Positions 1-8,692 of a stretch of DNA of 64,000 bases are shown one piece after another. Source of the DNA: DATLGB01 sp038232275 (GTDB lineage Bacteria; Actinomycetota; Thermoleophilia; Solirubrobacterales; Solirubrobacteraceae). The stretch spans positions 1-64,000 of the forward strand of contig JBBSIC010000012.1 of the NCBI GenBank assembly GCA_038232275.1. Reading direction: 5' to 3'. Positions within the stretch are counted from its first letter, which is position 1. Each line of letters begins with the position of its first letter. The notes beneath the pieces were generated by a model. That model worked only from the letters and a program-made list of their open reading frames with translations. It was not told the DNA's origin and ran no database searches. The position numbers were made by a program, and so were the translations under genes.

Positions 1-2383
1 CCTCGTCGTCGCGCGCGGCGCGCTCGGCGGCCAGCGCGTCGTAGTCGAGCGCCGGCACGGACCCCGGGGCGCCGAGCGCGCGCAGGCGCAGCCCGACCCG
101 GCCGTCGGCGCCGAGCAGCAGCGGCGCTGCGCCGCCGGGGCCCGGGCGGCCGAGGTCGGCAACGCACACGACGCCGAACTCGAGGCCCTTGGCCCGGTGG
201 ATCGTCATCAGCCGCACCGCGTCCAGGCCGTCGCTCTCAAGCGCCGCCTCGCCCTCGCGCGCGCCGGCGAGGTCCTGCTTCGCGGCGTAGGTCAGGAAGG
301 CCCGCAGGTCGCGGCCCTCGGAGCGCTCGAACTCCCGCGCGAGGCGCATCAGCTTGCGCACGTTGGCCAGCCGCCGCTCGCCGCCGGGCCGCGCGAGCAC
401 GGCGACGTCGTAGCCCGTGGCGGCGATCGCGCGCTCGAGCAGCACCTCGGCGGGCAGGCGCTCCGCCCGGTCGCGCTCACCGGCGGCGAAGCCGACCAGG
501 CGCGCGAGGCCGTCGCGCTCCGCCGGCGGCAGGTCGGCCATCCAGCTCGTGTCGCCGCTCAGCGCCGACCAGGCGCCGCCCTGCTCGCGGCCCGCGCGGG
601 CGGTCAGCACCAGCCCGTCGGCCCCGACGCCCGCGAAGGGCGAGGCGAGCACGGCGTACAGCGCCGCCTCATCGAGCGGGTTGGCCAGCGTCTGCAGGTA
701 GGCGAGCCCGTCGCGGACCTGCTCCTGCGACCAGTAGCCGCGGCCGCCGACCACGTACGTCGACAGGCCGCGCTCCTCGAGCGCCTGCTCGATCAGCCGC
801 AGCGAGGCGGCCGCGCGCACGAGCACCGCGATCTCCCCCGGGCGCCGGCCGCGCGCGACCTCCTCGCGCAGGCGCTCGGCGATCAGCCGCGCCTCGGCCC
901 GCCGCCACGGCTTCTCGCCGGGCAGCTCGAGGCCGAGCCCTTCGACGTCGTCCCAGGCGGTGGTGTCGGTCACGAGCAGCTCGACGGGGACGTGGCCGGG
1001 CACCGCGTCGACGTGGTCGGGATCGAACAGCCGCCCCTCCAAGCTCGGCGCGGCGTGCACGCGACCGGCCACCAGTGGCTCGAAGCCGCCGTCGAAGATC
1101 GGCGAGAACGCGCCGTTGAGCACGTCGAGCAGCTCGCCGCGCGAGCGGAAGTTCGCGCGCAGACGCCGGACGCCGCCGTCTCCGAGCGCCTGTGCGCGCT
1201 CGCGGAAGATCGTCACGTCGGCGTGGCGGAAGCCGTAGATCGACTGGAACTCGTCGCCGACCGCGAAGAGGTTGTCGCGCTCGAGCCGCTCGAGCACGGC
1301 GAGCTGCAGCCGGTTGGTGTCCTGGAACTCGTCGACCATGATCAGGCCGAAGCGCTCGGCCCAGCGCGCGCGCAGCGCGGGGTCGCCGGCGAACAGGTCG
1401 CGCACGAGCAGCTGGAGGTCCTCGAAGTCGACGGCCGCGCGCGCGGCCTTCGCCCGCGCGGCCTCGGCGGCGAAGCGCTCGAGCAGCCGGTCGGCGAGCG
1501 CCAGGGCCACGCGGGCATGGACGTCCGCGCACGCCTGCCGGTAGTCGGTTAACTCCTCGCGGTAGGCCTCGCACGGCGCCTCGGTGAGCAGCCTGGCGCC
1601 GCCCTTGAGCTCCGCGGCGTCGAGGTCCGTCGGCAGCGGCACGCGGTCGTCCTCGCCCTCGAGCGCCGCGACGCAGGCGGCCAGGGCTTCCCGGCCGGCC
1701 TGGATCCGCAGGCCCGGTGCGCCGGCCGCCTCGGTGCCCAGGCAGGCGCCGGCGGCAGCGCAGGCGCCGCGCAGGCGCGCGCGGTCCGGCGCGGGACGTT
1801 CCGGCGGGATCGGGAGCCGGGGGGCGCGCTCGCCGCGGCTGCGCAGCTCCTCGTAGGCCGTCACGACGACGGTGCGCAGGTCGTCGCGCATACCCGCCAG
1901 CAGGTCGAGCGCGGGCGTCCCCTCCGCGTCCGCCCAGGCCTCGACCGCGCGGTCCCACGCGGCGTCGTGCACGCGCCGCGCGGCGGGCTCGTCGAGCACG
2001 GTGAAGCGCGGGTCGAGCCCGGCGGCGAAGGGATGGGCGCGCAGCACCCGGGCGCAGAAGCCGTGGATCGTGCCCACCGCCGCGCCCTCCGTCGTGCGCG
2101 CGTGCTCGTGCTCGCCGAGCTCGGCGAAGCGCCGGCGGATGCGCTCGCGCAGCTCGCCGGCGGCCTTCTCGGTGAACGTCAGCGCGAGGATGGCGCCGAC
2201 GCTGAGGCCGTCGACGACGACGGCCTCGACGAAGCGCTCGACCATCACGGCGGTCTTGCCCGAGCCGGCGTTGGCGGCCAGCAGCCGCGAGCCGGTGCGG
2301 TCGGCGATCGCCGCGCGCTGCTCGGGCGTGAACGGCGCCGTCACGGCGCCGCCTTCTCCCCAGGCCTGAAGGGCGCGCGTCAC
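1..2383 (-). CDS. UvrD/AddA-type ATP-dependent DNA helicase (C-terminus outside window)
   Basis: This is a superfamily 1A helicase that probably unwinds double-strand break ends as partner of the upstream nuclease gene. Counting from the GTG at 2383, Walker A (ANAGSGKT) lies near residues 37-44, the Walker B segment VDEFQDT near 350, and MTIHRAKGLEF, a late UvrD-family motif, near 726. About 794 codons are visible and the gene runs off the left edge, so a C-terminal nuclease domain cannot be judged. The GTG overlaps the stop of the upstream gene (GTGA). A second GTG at 2344 has a strong upstream GGGGAGAAGG and may be the true start. Helicase identity is secure; assignment to AddA rather than another UvrD branch is inferred from the pairing. 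Confidence 0.9.
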   Translation of the reverse strand, partial: MTRALQAWGEGGAVTAPFTPEQRAAIADRTGSRLLAANAGSGKTAVMVERFVEAVVVDGLSVGAILALTFTEKAAGELRERIRRRFAELGEHEHARTTEGAAVGTIHGFCARVLRAHPFAAGLDPRFTVLDEPAARRVHDAAWDRAVEAWADAEGTPALDLLAGMRDDLRTVVVTAYEELRSRGERAPRLPIPPERPAPDRARLRGACAAAGACLGTEAAGAPGLRIQAGREALAACVAALEGEDDRVPLPTDLDAAELKGGARLLTEAPCEAYREELTDYRQACADVHARVALALADRLLERFAAEAARAKAARAAVDFEDLQLLVRDLFAGDPALRARWAERFGLIMVDEFQDTNRLQLAVLERLERDNLFAVGDEFQSIYGFRHADVTIFRERAQALGDGGVRRLRANFRSRGELLDVLNGAFSPIFDGGFEPLVAGRVHAAPSLEGRLFDPDHVDAVPGHVPVELLVTDTTAWDDVEGLGLELPGEKPWRRAEARLIAERLREEVARGRRPGEIAVLVRAAASLRLIEQALEERGLSTYVVGGRGYWSQEQVRDGLAYLQTLANPLDEAALYAVLASPFAGVGADGLVLTARAGREQGGAWSALSGDTSWMADLPPAERDGLARLVGFAAGERDRAERLPAEVLLERAIAATGYDVAVLARPGGERRLANVRKLMRLAREFERSEGRDLRAFLTYAAKQDLAGAREGEAALESDGLDAVRLMTIHRAKGLEFGVVCVADLGRPGPGGAAPLLLGADGRVGLRLRALGAPGSVPALDYDALAAERAARDDE

Positions 2384-5343
2384 GGCGCCGCCTGCTCCTC
2401 GGGCATGACGGCGTCCGGCGCGCGGCAGATGCCCGGGTAGGCGCAGCCGCGCGGGGTGCAGCGCTCGGGGCACGGGCGCAGGTCGCCCGCGCGCATCCGC
2501 GCGGCGGCGGCCTCGGCGTCGGCGCGCAGCTCGTCGAGCAGCGCCTCCCACTCGCCGGCGTCGACGACGTCGGTCTCGACGAGCCCAGCCGCCGCCTCCC
2601 CCGCGCGCACCGCGCCGCGCGGGCGCAGGTCCTTGCCGCGCAGCGGCTGGTACAGCGCGCCGACGGGATCGAGGCCGAGCAGCTCGCGCGCCGCCAGGGC
2701 GTAGAGCGCGGCCTGCAGGTGGCCGTCGGCGGCCCAGGTCGCCCGCGGGAAGCCCTTGCTGGCCTTGTAGTCGCGCACGAGCGCCGCGCCGCCGGGGCCG
2801 ACGTCGATGCGGTCGACGCGCCCGGTGACCCGGACGCCGTCGAGCTCGAGCGCCGGGTGCTCGTCCTCGTCGCCGCCGAAGCTCCACTCCAGCCACTGCG
2901 GCTCGAAGCCCGGGCCGGCCTCGCACTCGGCGTCCAGCCAGCGCGCCAGCTCGACCTCCAGCGCGCGCAGGCTCGCCCGCGCGCGGGCCCCGGCCCGCGA
3001 GTCGCGCAGGACGCCGACGGCGACCGCCAGCTCGCGCTGCGCGGCGTTGCGCGTCGCGGGGGTCAGGCGGGCGGAGCCGGTGCCGTCCTTGAGCCGGCGC
3101 AGCGCCTGCTCGAGCACGGCGTGGGCGAGCGACCCGCGCGTGAGCGGCTCGGGGTCCGGGTCGATGCGCTTCGGTTTCAGGATGCGGTCCACCAGCCAGC
3201 GCACGCCGCAGCCGGCGAAGGTCTCCAGGCCGCCGGCGCTCTCGGTGGCGTGAGCGGCCAGCACGGCACGCACGGCGTCCGAGCGCGGCCGCGGCAGCGG
3301 GCCGGGCTCAGGAGCGGACGGGCCCGCCGCCGCGGCCTGGGAGCGGCGCAGCTCGAGCGGCGTCGGCGCCTGGGCCGGCGGCCAGACGACCTCGGCGAGC
3401 AGCCGCCGCCCGCGAGCGCTCCACAGGTCCTCGGTGAAGAGGTCGCAGACGTCGTCGACGAACGGCGAGCGCAGCTGCGGCTCGCCCTCCTCGTCGGAGG
3501 AGCAAAAGGAGAGCAGCAGCACCTGCTCGGCGCGCGATACGGCCGAGTAGAACAGGTAGCGCTCGCGCGCGAGGGCGTCCTCGTGCAGCGGCAGGACGAT
3601 GCCGGTCGCCCGCGCGAGGGCGCGCCGGTCGGCATCGTCGAGGAAGGGCTCGGGCGTCGGGCGTCGCGGGAACGCACTGTCCTGCAGGCCGCAGACGACG
3701 ACGATGCGGAAGCGGCGCGCGCGCACGGCCAGCGGGTCGGCGAGCAGGACCTGTCCGCGCCGCGAGCCGAGGGCTCCGGCCCCGGTCCCGAGGCGGACCT
3801 CGACGTCTCCCAGCGTGACCAGCACGTCCGCGGGGCCGCCCGCTAGACCGTCCTGCGCCGCGGCCAGGCCGCGCAGCTCGGCGGCGGCGAAGCGCACCTC
3901 CGCGGCGACGCGCGCGTCCGCGTGGCCCGCGGCGTCCAGGGTCGCGCCCGCGCGGCGGTGCGGCGCGGTCCAGATCGCCTCGAGCTCGGCCTCGAGCACG
4001 CCGAGAAACGCTTGGACGCCCTCGTCCGCGGCGGCGCGCAGCGCGTCGAGCTCCGGCAGCGGCGCGCCCCACAGGCGCACCGCCTCGCGCGCGCTCGCGG
4101 CCTCGCTGCGGCGCACCCGGCGCTCCAGCGCGTCGACCTCCTCCGGCCCCGCGAGCTTGCCGGGGGTGCGCAGCCACGTGAGCACGTCCTGCGCCGTCCC
4201 GCCCAGCGCCGCGCGGCCGTAGGCGAGCAGCCCCGCGCCGAGGCGCGTGCGGCGCAGCGGCAGGCGCTCGGCGCGCTCGACGGGCAGGCCGTAGCTCTCG
4301 AGCACCTGCGCGAGCAGCGGCGCCTGCTCGGGCGCCCGTACGAGCACAGCCATGTCCCCCGGCGCGGCGCCCTCGCGCACGAGCTCGAGCAGGGAGGCGC
4401 CGATCAGCTCGGCCTCCGCGCGCTCCCCGCCCGCCTCGAGGAGGCGCACGGCGCCGTTGGGCGCGACCGCGGGCGCGTCGCCGTCGAACAGCCGCCGCTC
4501 GAGGTGGTGCAGGGCGGGGCGCGAGACGAGGGAGTAGTGCTCGGCGCGGTCGGGCAGCTCGACCACGCGCTCGGCGAGCGGGCGCAGCGTCTCGACGGTC
4601 GCGGCGCGGGCGGCGAACGCGGCACGGCCGGGCTCGTAGGTCAGCGACAGCGTGACGTCGGCCCCGCAGGCGCGCACGAGCGTCTCCACGGCGTCGAGCT
4701 GCGCCGGGGTGAGGTCGTCGAAGCCGTACAGGAACACGGGCCGCCCGCCCCACCGGGCGGGGTCCGCGCGCAGCGCGTCGAGCGCGCCCCAGGCGAAGCC
4801 CTCGGAATCGACGCGCCCGAGGCGGTCCAGGCGCCGGCGGTACGCGCCGTAGAGGGCGGCGACGTCCTCCGCGTAGGCCGCGCGATCCCCCACCTGCTCC
4901 GCCGCCCAGCGGCGCATGCCGGCCGTGAAGCGCTCGGGGGTGATCAGCGCGCATTGCAGCTCGGCGAACAGGCGCCCGGCCGCGCGCGCGAAGCCGGGCG
5001 TGCCGGCTGAGCGGCCCAGCACGCGCAGCTCGGCGTCGTCGGTGACCGCCTGCACGACCCGGTCGCGGGCGACGAACCCGAGCCGGCGCCCCCGGAACTC
5101 CGCGCGGCGCGCCATGAGCGCGAGCAGCCGCGAGAAGGTCAGCACCTCGCCGCCGAAGACGCCGCCGGAGCTCGAGAGCTCGCGCTGGTAGGGCTCGACG
5201 TCAGCCGCGGTGGGCACCACGAGCAGCGGCTCGGGCGCGGGCAGGCGCAGCGAGCCCGACCGCTCCAGCGCCGCCCGGAACCCGTCCAGCACCACGCCCG
5301 CCTTCGCGGCGTTGGCGGGTCCGGTGACGAGCGTGAGCGGCAT
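2380..5343 (-). CDS. AddB-like helicase-nuclease subunit, PD-(D/E)XK family, Fe-S cluster
   Basis: A 987-residue inactivated-helicase/nuclease protein, expected to trim double-strand break ends with the downstream UvrD-type helicase. The N-terminus has a degenerate nucleotide-binding loop (LVTGPANAAKAG). The C-terminus has a PD-(D/E)XK nuclease core: GRVDRID followed by RDYKAS near residue 858. A cysteine near 712 and a cluster at the extreme C-terminus (CPERC...GCAYPGIC) match the four-cysteine iron-sulfur staple of AddB nucleases. The open frame extends far upstream of 5343, but the ATG at 5343 begins exactly at the conserved β-strand and P-loop-like segment. The stop overlaps the helicase start by 3 bp, so the two are an operon. 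Confidence 0.9.
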   Translation of the reverse strand: MPLTLVTGPANAAKAGVVLDGFRAALERSGSLRLPAPEPLLVVPTAADVEPYQRELSSSGGVFGGEVLTFSRLLALMARRAEFRGRRLGFVARDRVVQAVTDDAELRVLGRSAGTPGFARAAGRLFAELQCALITPERFTAGMRRWAAEQVGDRAAYAEDVAALYGAYRRRLDRLGRVDSEGFAWGALDALRADPARWGGRPVFLYGFDDLTPAQLDAVETLVRACGADVTLSLTYEPGRAAFAARAATVETLRPLAERVVELPDRAEHYSLVSRPALHHLERRLFDGDAPAVAPNGAVRLLEAGGERAEAELIGASLLELVREGAAPGDMAVLVRAPEQAPLLAQVLESYGLPVERAERLPLRRTRLGAGLLAYGRAALGGTAQDVLTWLRTPGKLAGPEEVDALERRVRRSEAASAREAVRLWGAPLPELDALRAAADEGVQAFLGVLEAELEAIWTAPHRRAGATLDAAGHADARVAAEVRFAAAELRGLAAAQDGLAGGPADVLVTLGDVEVRLGTGAGALGSRRGQVLLADPLAVRARRFRIVVVCGLQDSAFPRRPTPEPFLDDADRRALARATGIVLPLHEDALARERYLFYSAVSRAEQVLLLSFCSSDEEGEPQLRSPFVDDVCDLFTEDLWSARGRRLLAEVVWPPAQAPTPLELRRSQAAAAGPSAPEPGPLPRPRSDAVRAVLAAHATESAGGLETFAGCGVRWLVDRILKPKRIDPDPEPLTRGSLAHAVLEQALRRLKDGTGSARLTPATRNAAQRELAVAVGVLRDSRAGARARASLRALEVELARWLDAECEAGPGFEPQWLEWSFGGDEDEHPALELDGVRVTGRVDRIDVGPGGAALVRDYKASKGFPRATWAADGHLQAALYALAARELLGLDPVGALYQPLRGKDLRPRGAVRAGEAAAGLVETDVVDAGEWEALLDELRADAEAAAARMRAGDLRPCPERCTPRGCAYPGICRAPDAVMPEEQAAP

Positions 5344-5463
5344 GGTGGATCGTTCATCGTCGCGCGCGGCCCGGACGCCTCCCGGTGTCGCGCAGTCCGT
5401 CCGTGAACCGCACTCGCCGGAAAGCACAAGCTCTTCGCCCGAACTGCCGTTAAGGGAAGTGAG

Positions 5464-5706
5464 ATGACCTGCCTGCACCTCCCCGTCGCCCACACAGAGG
5501 ACGACATCGCCCTGGCGGGAGCGCTCGCGCAGTTGCTGCGCAGCGAGGAGCTCTACGTCGCCTGGTCCACCGACGGCGGTGCCGCGAAGCCCGTCATCGA
5601 TGCCCATCTGCAGTTCGCTGAGGATCCCGCAGCCGCGACCCCGCGCGTGCAGCCGCGCCGGCCCGGGCGGCTCGAACGCATGATCGCGTACTGGCGAAAC
5701 GCGTAG
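5464..5706 (+). CDS. small hypothetical protein
   Basis: An 80-residue protein of unknown function. It begins MTCLHLPVAHTEDDIAL, has no visible membrane segment and ends with a basic, arginine-rich stretch (RVQPRRPGRLERMIAYW). The purine-rich AAGGGAAGTGAG just before the ATG is a good ribosome-binding site, which is the main reason to believe it. It is divergent from the addB-like gene and stands 35 bp ahead of a toxin-antitoxin pair. I do not recognise a family. Confidence 0.5.
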   Translation: MTCLHLPVAHTEDDIALAGALAQLLRSEELYVAWSTDGGAAKPVIDAHLQFAEDPAAATPRVQPRRPGRLERMIAYWRNA

Positions 5707-5713
5707 CCGACCG

Positions 5714-5741
5714 GTAGTAGCGCTGCTGCTACTCCAGTAGC
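5714..5741. promoter_or_regulatory. palindromic operator of the first mazEF-type module
   Basis: Two overlapping inverted repeats directly precede the antitoxin ATG: GTAGTAGC-gct-GCTGCTAC (5714-5732, one mismatch) and the perfect GCTACT-cc-AGTAGC (5728-5741), whose last base abuts the ATG. Autorepression by ribbon-helix-helix antitoxins at such repeats is well known for this family. Binding here is inferred. Confidence 0.6.
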
Positions 5742-5981
5742 ATGCGGACGGTGAAGCTGAGCGTGAGCGTGTCCGAGGAAGACGTCGCCCTGCTGGACGA
5801 GTACGCGCGCGCATCAGGGCTATCGTCTCGCTCTGCGGCGGTCCAGCGCGCCATCCGGCTTCTACGGCACGAGGATCTCGAGCACGACTACGCAGCGGCA
5901 TGGGAGGACTGGGAGTCCTCCGGGGAGCGAGCGGCGTGGGAGGGCACAGTCGGCGACGGGCTCACCGATGCGGCGCGGTGA
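5742..5981 (+). CDS. ribbon-helix-helix antitoxin (MazE/CopG-like)
   Basis: A 79-residue antitoxin expected to neutralise the toxin encoded immediately downstream and to repress the operon. The N-terminal VKLSVSVSEEDVALLDEYA followed by SSRSAAVQRAIRLLR is a typical ribbon-helix-helix DNA-binding fold. The acidic tail (residues ~45-75, rich in D, E and W) fits the toxin-binding part. It overlaps the toxin gene by 14 bp. The start is placed at the ATG touching the operator palindrome, so the leader must be very short or absent. Confidence 0.85.
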   Translation: MRTVKLSVSVSEEDVALLDEYARASGLSSRSAAVQRAIRLLRHEDLEHDYAAAWEDWESSGERAAWEGTVGDGLTDAAR

Positions 5982-6315
5982 GGTGCGCCTGACCGACCTC
6001 GACCCGGCGCGCGAGAACGAGGCGGACAAGCGCCGCCCGACGATCGTCGTCAGCAACGATCGCGCGAACGCGGCTGCGGCCCACCTCGGGCGCGGCGTGG
6101 TCACCGTCGTCCCGATCACCAGCAACGTCACCCGCGTATATCCGTTCCAGGTCGCGCTCCCGGCGGAGCTGACGGGACTGCGGATCGACTCCAAGGCGCA
6201 GGCCGAGCAGGTCCGCTCCATCTCGGTTCAGCGGCTGGGGCCGCCCCTGGGCCGGCTCCCAGCCTCGATCATGGACCGGGTGGACGACGCGCTTCGCCTG
6301 CACCTGCAGTTGTAG
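5968..6315 (+). CDS. MazF/PemK-type toxin endoribonuclease
   Basis: A 115-residue toxin of the MazF/PemK family, which cleaves mRNA. The sequence shows the family hallmarks: MRRGEVRLTDLDP at the N-terminus, then KRRPTIVVSND, TVVPITSNV and LRIDSKAQAEQVRSI. Full length for the family. It is translationally coupled to the antitoxin by a 14-bp overlap. It is followed by a strong palindrome before the convergent topoisomerase gene. Confident on family; the RNA target sequence cannot be predicted. Confidence 0.9.
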   Translation: MRRGEVRLTDLDPARENEADKRRPTIVVSNDRANAAAAHLGRGVVTVVPITSNVTRVYPFQVALPAELTGLRIDSKAQAEQVRSISVQRLGPPLGRLPASIMDRVDDALRLHLQL

Positions 6316-6365
6316 GCGATGCCGAGCTGGGAGCGGGTCGAGGGGATCTTCGCGGGCTCGCTTGA

Positions 6366-6410
6366 GGTGGTTGTCCGAATGAACCCAGGAGGTTCTTTAG
6401 GACAACCACC
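6366..6410. repeat. 45-bp nested palindrome between mazF and topoisomerase gene
   Basis: A perfect 11-bp inverted repeat (GGTGGTTGTCC, 6366-6376; GGACAACCACC, 6400-6410) encloses a second one (GAACC-cagga-GGTTC, 6381-6395). The four bases between arms also pair at two positions, so a nearly continuous 20-bp stem forms. It is much less GC-rich than its surroundings and lacks a T-tract on either side. It could be a bidirectional transcription terminator between the convergent genes or a dispersed palindromic element. Confidence 0.6.
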
Positions 6411-6421
6411 GAGCGATCGGC

Positions 6422-8668
6422 TCAGGCGGCCGTCGCGGTGGCGTCCGCGGTCGGCGCGGCCGCCTCTGCGGCAGCCGCGTCGGGCGGCTTGCCGCCGGCG
6501 TGGGCCCACGGCTCGTCGAACTCGACGCGCCACTTGCCGTCCTCGCCCTGCTGGAGGGCGAGCCTGGCGCGGAAGGAGCGCCCGGAGCGGCCCTTGAAGC
6601 CGGTGATCTGCTTGGCCGTGTAGCCGTTCTGGATCAGCTCACGGGCGATCACCGGCGTCAGCGTCTTGCCGGCCTTGGACTTCCAGATCACGAAGCCGCA
6701 GCCCGGGTCGTCGCGCGACCAGCAGGAGAAGCCCTTGCGGTTCTCCTTGAGCTCGCGGCCGCAGACGCGGCACGGCCCGAGCGACGCGCGCTCGATCCTG
6801 ACGTCCTTGAGCGTGGTGTCGAGCTCGGTGACCGTCGCGCCGGCGAACTCGGCGATATCGGCCATGAACTGCTCGCGCGAGTCGCGGCCGTGCTCGATGT
6901 TGTCGAGCCGCTTCTCCCAGTCGCCGGTCATCGCCGGCGACGTGAGCGCGTGCTCGCCGAGCAGCTTGATGACGTTCAGGCCCTTGTCCGTGGCGACCAG
7001 CGCGCGGCCGTCGCGCTCGACGTAGGCGACGGCGATCAGGCGCTCGATGATCGCCGCGCGCGTGGCCGGCGTCCCGATGCCCGTCTCCTTCATCTGCTCG
7101 CGCAGCTCGTCGTCGTCGACGAGCTTGCCCGCCGTCTCCATGGCGCCGAGCAGCGAGGCGTCGGAGAAGCGGCGCGGCGGCTTAGTCTCCTTGGCCTCCA
7201 GGCCGACCTCCTTGACGTCGGCCTCCTCGCCCTGGGCGAGCTTGGGCAGCCGCTGATCGGTGCCCTCGTCGTCGTCGGGCTTGTCCTTGCCCTCGTCGAT
7301 CGTCTCGCCGTACACGGCGCGCCAGCCGGCCTGCAGCAGCACCTTGCCGCGCGTGCGGAAGACTAGGCCTCCGCCGGAGGCCGCGGCATTGGGTACGGTC
7401 GTCTCCAGGCGCGTGTTCTCGAAGACGGCCTCGGGATGGAAGACCGCCAGGAAGCGCCGGGCGACCATGTCGTAGATGCGCCGGTCGTCGTCGCTCATCT
7501 TGTCGAGCTTGTGCTCGGAGCGCGTCGGGATGATCGCGTGGTGGTCGGTGACCTTGGCGTCGTTGATGACCCGGCCCAGCGGCAGGACGTCCAGGCCGGT
7601 GACGTAGCGCGCGCCCTCGCGGTAGGCCGGGTTGTGGCCGACGAGCTCGGCGGTCGGCTTGATCTCCGCGGCCATGTCGGTCGAGAGGAAGCGCGAGCTC
7701 GTGCGCGGATAGGTGAGCGCCTTGTGCTCCTCGTAGCAGCGCTGCGCGGCGGCGAGCGTGCGGCGCGCGGAGAACCCGAAGCGCGTGTTGGCCTCGCGCT
7801 GCAGCGAGGTCAGGTCGTAGAGGAGCGGCGCTTTTTCCGAGCGCTTGGTCTTCTCGAGCTTGGAGATGGTGCCGCGCGAGCCGCGGACGGCGGCGACGAT
7901 CGCCTCGGCCTCGGCGGCCGTCTTGACGCGCGGCTGCGGGCCCTCGTGGAAGCGCCCGGCGTAGACGCGCGCGCCGTCGGCCTCGAAGGTCGCGTCGACG
8001 ATCCAGTACGGCTCGGGCTTGAAGGCGCGGATCTCCTCCTCGCGCCGCGCGATCAGCGCGAGCGTCGGAGTCTGGACGCGGCCGAGCGACACGGCGCCGT
8101 CGAAGGACGAGCGCAGGCGGATCGTCGCCGCGCGCGTCGCGTTCATGCCCACGATCCAGTCGGCCTCGGAGCGCGAGCGGGCCGCGGCCTCGAGCAGCGC
8201 GAGCTCGGAGGCCGGGCGCAGGCGCCCGAAGGCGTCCTTGATCGCCGACGTCGTCATCGACGACAGCCACAGGCGCTGGACGGGCTTCTTACAGCTCGCC
8301 TTCTCGTAGATGTAGGCGAAGATCAGCTCGCCCTCGCGGCCGGCGTCGCAGGCGTTGATGACCGCGCCGACGTCGTCGCGCTTGAGCAGCCTGGTGATCA
8401 CCGACATCTGCTTCTTGGAGCGCTCGTCGCGCACGACGAGCTTGAAGCGGTCGGGCACGATCGGCAGGTCGGCCATGCGCCACTTCTTGAACTGCGGGCC
8501 GTACTCCTCGGGCTCGGCGAGCTGGACGAGATGACCGACGGCCCAGGTGACGACGTGGGTGTCGGACTCGAGCCAGCCCTCGTGCTTTTCGTAGGCGCCC
8601 GGGAGCACCCGCGTCAGGTCGCGCCCGACGGAGGGCTTCTCGGCGATGACGAGGATCTTGTCTGCCAT
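6422..8668 (-). CDS. topB: DNA topoisomerase III (type IA)
   Basis: A 748-residue type IA topoisomerase that passes single DNA strands and can decatenate. The TOPRIM domain is clear: KILVIAEKPSVGRDL at the start and NACDAGREGELIF near 105-118. The catalytic tyrosine is Tyr320 in ALTYPRTSSRF. The C-terminus carries a Cys-containing module (CRVCGRELKENRKGFSCW...CGF) followed by a tail rich in alanine. Length, and the absence of the multiple zinc fingers of TopA, favour TopB. The start ATG fits the family N-terminus. It is convergent with the toxin gene. Confidence 0.93.
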   Translation of the reverse strand: MADKILVIAEKPSVGRDLTRVLPGAYEKHEGWLESDTHVVTWAVGHLVQLAEPEEYGPQFKKWRMADLPIVPDRFKLVVRDERSKKQMSVITRLLKRDDVGAVINACDAGREGELIFAYIYEKASCKKPVQRLWLSSMTTSAIKDAFGRLRPASELALLEAAARSRSEADWIVGMNATRAATIRLRSSFDGAVSLGRVQTPTLALIARREEEIRAFKPEPYWIVDATFEADGARVYAGRFHEGPQPRVKTAAEAEAIVAAVRGSRGTISKLEKTKRSEKAPLLYDLTSLQREANTRFGFSARRTLAAAQRCYEEHKALTYPRTSSRFLSTDMAAEIKPTAELVGHNPAYREGARYVTGLDVLPLGRVINDAKVTDHHAIIPTRSEHKLDKMSDDDRRIYDMVARRFLAVFHPEAVFENTRLETTVPNAAASGGGLVFRTRGKVLLQAGWRAVYGETIDEGKDKPDDDEGTDQRLPKLAQGEEADVKEVGLEAKETKPPRRFSDASLLGAMETAGKLVDDDELREQMKETGIGTPATRAAIIERLIAVAYVERDGRALVATDKGLNVIKLLGEHALTSPAMTGDWEKRLDNIEHGRDSREQFMADIAEFAGATVTELDTTLKDVRIERASLGPCRVCGRELKENRKGFSCWSRDDPGCGFVIWKSKAGKTLTPVIARELIQNGYTAKQITGFKGRSGRSFRARLALQQGEDGKWRVEFDEPWAHAGGKPPDAAAAEAAAPTADATATAA

Positions 8669-8692
8669 GAACTCGCGAGGCTAGTGGACCGA

